Shown here piece by piece: positions 11,048 to 12,501 of a DNA stretch of 12,501 nucleotides. Every line of letters begins with the position of its first letter. Position 1 is the stretch's first letter. Origin of the DNA: Candidatus Uhrbacteria bacterium (lineage in GTDB: Bacteria > Patescibacteriota > Patescibacteriia > JACQRZ01); NCBI GenBank assembly GCA_016209345.1, contig JACQWH010000015.1, positions 1-12,501 of the forward strand, given 5' to 3'. The position numbers and the translations under genes were made by a program. A model generated the notes under the pieces. It saw nothing but the letters and a program-made list of their open reading frames with translations, was not told the origin of the DNA and ran no database searches.

Positions 11048-11593
11048 TGTCCATATTTTTATGACACCATGAGCTCTCTGGCATGCTATAACGAAGGCGT
11101 AGCGCAAGAATTCTTTCCGCTGAATAAAGGGGGTGCACAGGAACACGGTTACCGCTGGCGCGACGCTGAGATAAAAAATGTTGGCGTTACAAAACCGGCA
11201 TCTTCTCTTCCTGCGAACATTCAAGAAACAGACGACTCAATCCTCAAAGAAATTATTGGCTGTGCACATGAAGGAACGTGCACCGAGCAGTGCACGCGCG
11301 GGTTTAAAATCAAACGCAAGGGGCTAGAGTTCTATCGCTCCATGAAACTCCCGCTTCCTCGCCTCTGCCCAAACTGCCGCCATTATCAGCGGCTCGCACA
11401 ACGCTCATCAATCTTTTTACACCAGCGTTCCTGCGCCTGCGCTGGCGCGCAATCGCGAAACAACGTCTACAAAAATACTGTACAACACGCACATGGCGCA
11501 TCACCTTGTCCCAATAAATTCAAAACAATTTATAATCCAGCCGCTCCAGAGATTGTTTACTGTGAAGAATGCTACCGCAACGAGGTCATATAA
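11048..11593 (+). pseudogene. 5'-truncated Parcubacteria-type zinc-ribbon protein gene
   Basis: The open frame from 11048 to TAA at 11591-11593 carries the C-terminal part of a cysteine-rich family frequent in Parcubacteria. Recognisable parts are YNEGVAQEFFPLNK, GYRWRD, GLEFYRSMKLPLPRLCPNCR, the CACAGAQSRNNVYKN block, and the closing CPNKF and IVYCEECYRNEVI. The CPNC, CAC and CEEC pairs are likely zinc ligands. Family members usually have several hundred residues, with more Cys-pair modules before YNE. Here homology starts around FYDTMSSLACYNE, preceded by TGA at 11045. An internal ATG at 11069 would give 174 residues, so a short protein is still possible. The function of the family is unknown. 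It converges on the TrmB-type gene with 7 bases between stops and no terminator. The IS-end-like repeats upstream suggest how the 5' part was lost. Confidence 0.65.
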
Positions 11594-11600
11594 GAAGCCG

Positions 11601-12359
11601 TCAAGAGCATTCTTTTCCTTGCTTCCACGCCCATTCAAAAAGCGCTCGATAGGTTTTTGTGACTTCTCCGCTTTCAATGGTGGTAACAAAGGCCTCTTTC
11701 TTGAAAGAAAAAATAACGAGTTTGTCGCCAAAGATGAGGTTATCGGAAAAACCAAATTCAAAAATCGTCGGAAGCATCCGAATGTGGTGATTCTTCCCCT
11801 GCAGGCATTTCATATCTTCGGCCCACCGCCGCCCTTCATCATCCCCGTAAATAAGTTCTCGGATCAGTGGGTTTGAGAGTGAGCGAATCATTCGTTTAAA
11901 TTCTTCAAGCGCTTCGGGCGCGCACTCGCGAAGCGCTCCGATACGGGTAATCCATAGCGCCTCCTCTTTATTATTAAGGGAGTCATAGAGTTCCCGATAC
12001 AGCGCCTTGATTCCTTCAAGGCCCTCAAGCACTTGAATCCTCGGCTTTTCCTTTGGTGCGTTGTACAGCGCGACAAGCTCAGGCAAGAGTTCCTGTATCT
12101 GCCGTGCGCGAAAACGGGAAAGCTCCAAAAGGCGGCGTGGATGCACCGCGGAGTATATGTTGCGCTTTCCCTTTTGCGCCTGGGAAAGAAGCCCGAGAAA
12201 AAGCAGCTGCTCAACGGCCAAATAACACGTTGGCCGCTTTAGGTGTGCGTGCCGCGCCAGTTCGGTCATTGACGCCTCGCCTAATTCAAGCGCCTTTGTG
12301 TACACAAGGGCTTGTTTTTCTTCAAGACCAATTTTTGCGATCGTTGAGAGAATATCCAT
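11601..12359 (-). CDS. TrmB-type transcriptional regulator (second copy)
   Basis: A 252-residue protein with an N-terminal winged helix (about 1-72) and a likely recognition helix around KRPTCYLAVEQLLFLGLL (41-58). A helical linker (about 75-100) leads to a C-terminal sensor-like domain (about 107-246) that keeps RIQVLEGLEGIKALYREL, the counterpart of PVVLYYEGRGGIKNILLDTL in the first regulator. Architecture and length are the same as the 195-974 gene, but identity is low, so these are distinct family members rather than a recent duplication. The ATG lies 6 bases after a -10 box, so the mRNA is probably leaderless. An imperfect palindrome TACC-ATAC-GGTA between -35 and -10 could be its operator. 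The effector and regulon are unknown. Confidence 0.8.
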   Translation of the reverse strand: MDILSTIAKIGLEEKQALVYTKALELGEASMTELARHAHLKRPTCYLAVEQLLFLGLLSQAQKGKRNIYSAVHPRRLLELSRFRARQIQELLPELVALYNAPKEKPRIQVLEGLEGIKALYRELYDSLNNKEEALWITRIGALRECAPEALEEFKRMIRSLSNPLIRELIYGDDEGRRWAEDMKCLQGKNHHIRMLPTIFEFGFSDNLIFGDKLVIFSFKKEAFVTTIESGEVTKTYRALFEWAWKQGKECS

Positions 12360-12365
12360 TTTTTC

Positions 12366-12393
12366 ATCATACCATACGGTAAAAAAACGTCAA
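12366..12393 (-). promoter_or_regulatory. Promoter of the second TrmB-type regulator
   Basis: On the minus strand, -35 TTGACG (12393-12388), a 16-base spacer and -10 TATGAT (12371-12366). Six bases separate the -10 box from the ATG at 12359. TACC/GGTA inverted arms (12370-12381) lie in the spacer and overlap the -10 edge. Confidence 0.65.
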
Positions 12394-12501
12394 TTTTTAT
12401 GACGAATTTATCATTCATTATTCATTTACTTGACTGTATTGGGATGCTTTATAAATCACCCATGTAAAATAAGCGGGGATTAATAGGGGAGTGAAATATA
12501 C

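Noticed and set aside
12430..12455. Plus-strand promoter TTGACT with TATAAA
   Set aside because: The spacer is only 14 bases and no gene follows before the window ends.

Overview
The window looks like a Candidate Phyla Radiation (Patescibacteria, probably Parcubacteria-type) chromosome. The evidence is the gene content: a cysteine-rich zinc-ribbon family common in Parcubacteria, two TrmB-type regulators, a large VanW-domain surface protein, a GtrA-glycosyltransferase fusion and compact short-spaced genes. Several start codons also sit only 6-7 bases after a -10-like hexamer, with no Shine-Dalgarno sequence. The phylum assignment is inference from family knowledge; no rRNA is present.

Layout. 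1-1756: a TrmB-type regulator with a consensus promoter and a 19-bp palindromic operator, then a Fic-domain enzyme. 1834-4860 (minus strand): a housekeeping operon tsaD-tsaE-ruvB-GNAT acetyltransferase. tsaD and tsaE carry out and support tRNA t6A37 modification; ruvB is the Holliday-junction motor. 4920-6095: a divergent GtrA plus family-2 glycosyltransferase fusion. 6210-6281: tRNA-Glu(UUC).

6282-7744 is an accessory, repeat-rich zone. It holds a duplicated tRNA-Glu 3' end carrying CCA, preceded by an elaborately self-complementary stretch (candidate structured RNA). It also has a 26-bp perfect palindrome abutting the last codons of a lost VOC/glyoxalase-like gene, a BrnT/BrnA toxin-antitoxin pair with a clear promoter and operator, and a 220-bp nested inverted-repeat element with a REP pair inside.

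7745-10557 holds a [2Fe-2S] thioredoxin-like ferredoxin, a small heat-shock protein and a VanW-domain membrane-anchored protein; the last two overlap by four bases. A bidirectional terminator follows. 10590-11047 has no convincing protein gene, but on the minus strand it has a consensus promoter, a long imperfect stem and that same terminator, which together suggest a roughly 195-nt small RNA. Beside it are three 25-26-bp-spaced repeats resembling the end of an insertion sequence, then a 5'-truncated zinc-ribbon gene. The window ends with a second TrmB-type regulator on the minus strand.

The strongest candidates for something undescribed are the structured element after tRNA-Glu (6295-6487), the minus-strand small RNA (10556-10751) and the nested inverted-repeat element (7478-7697). 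All three rest on base-pairing read by eye and have not been tested by folding software or database search.
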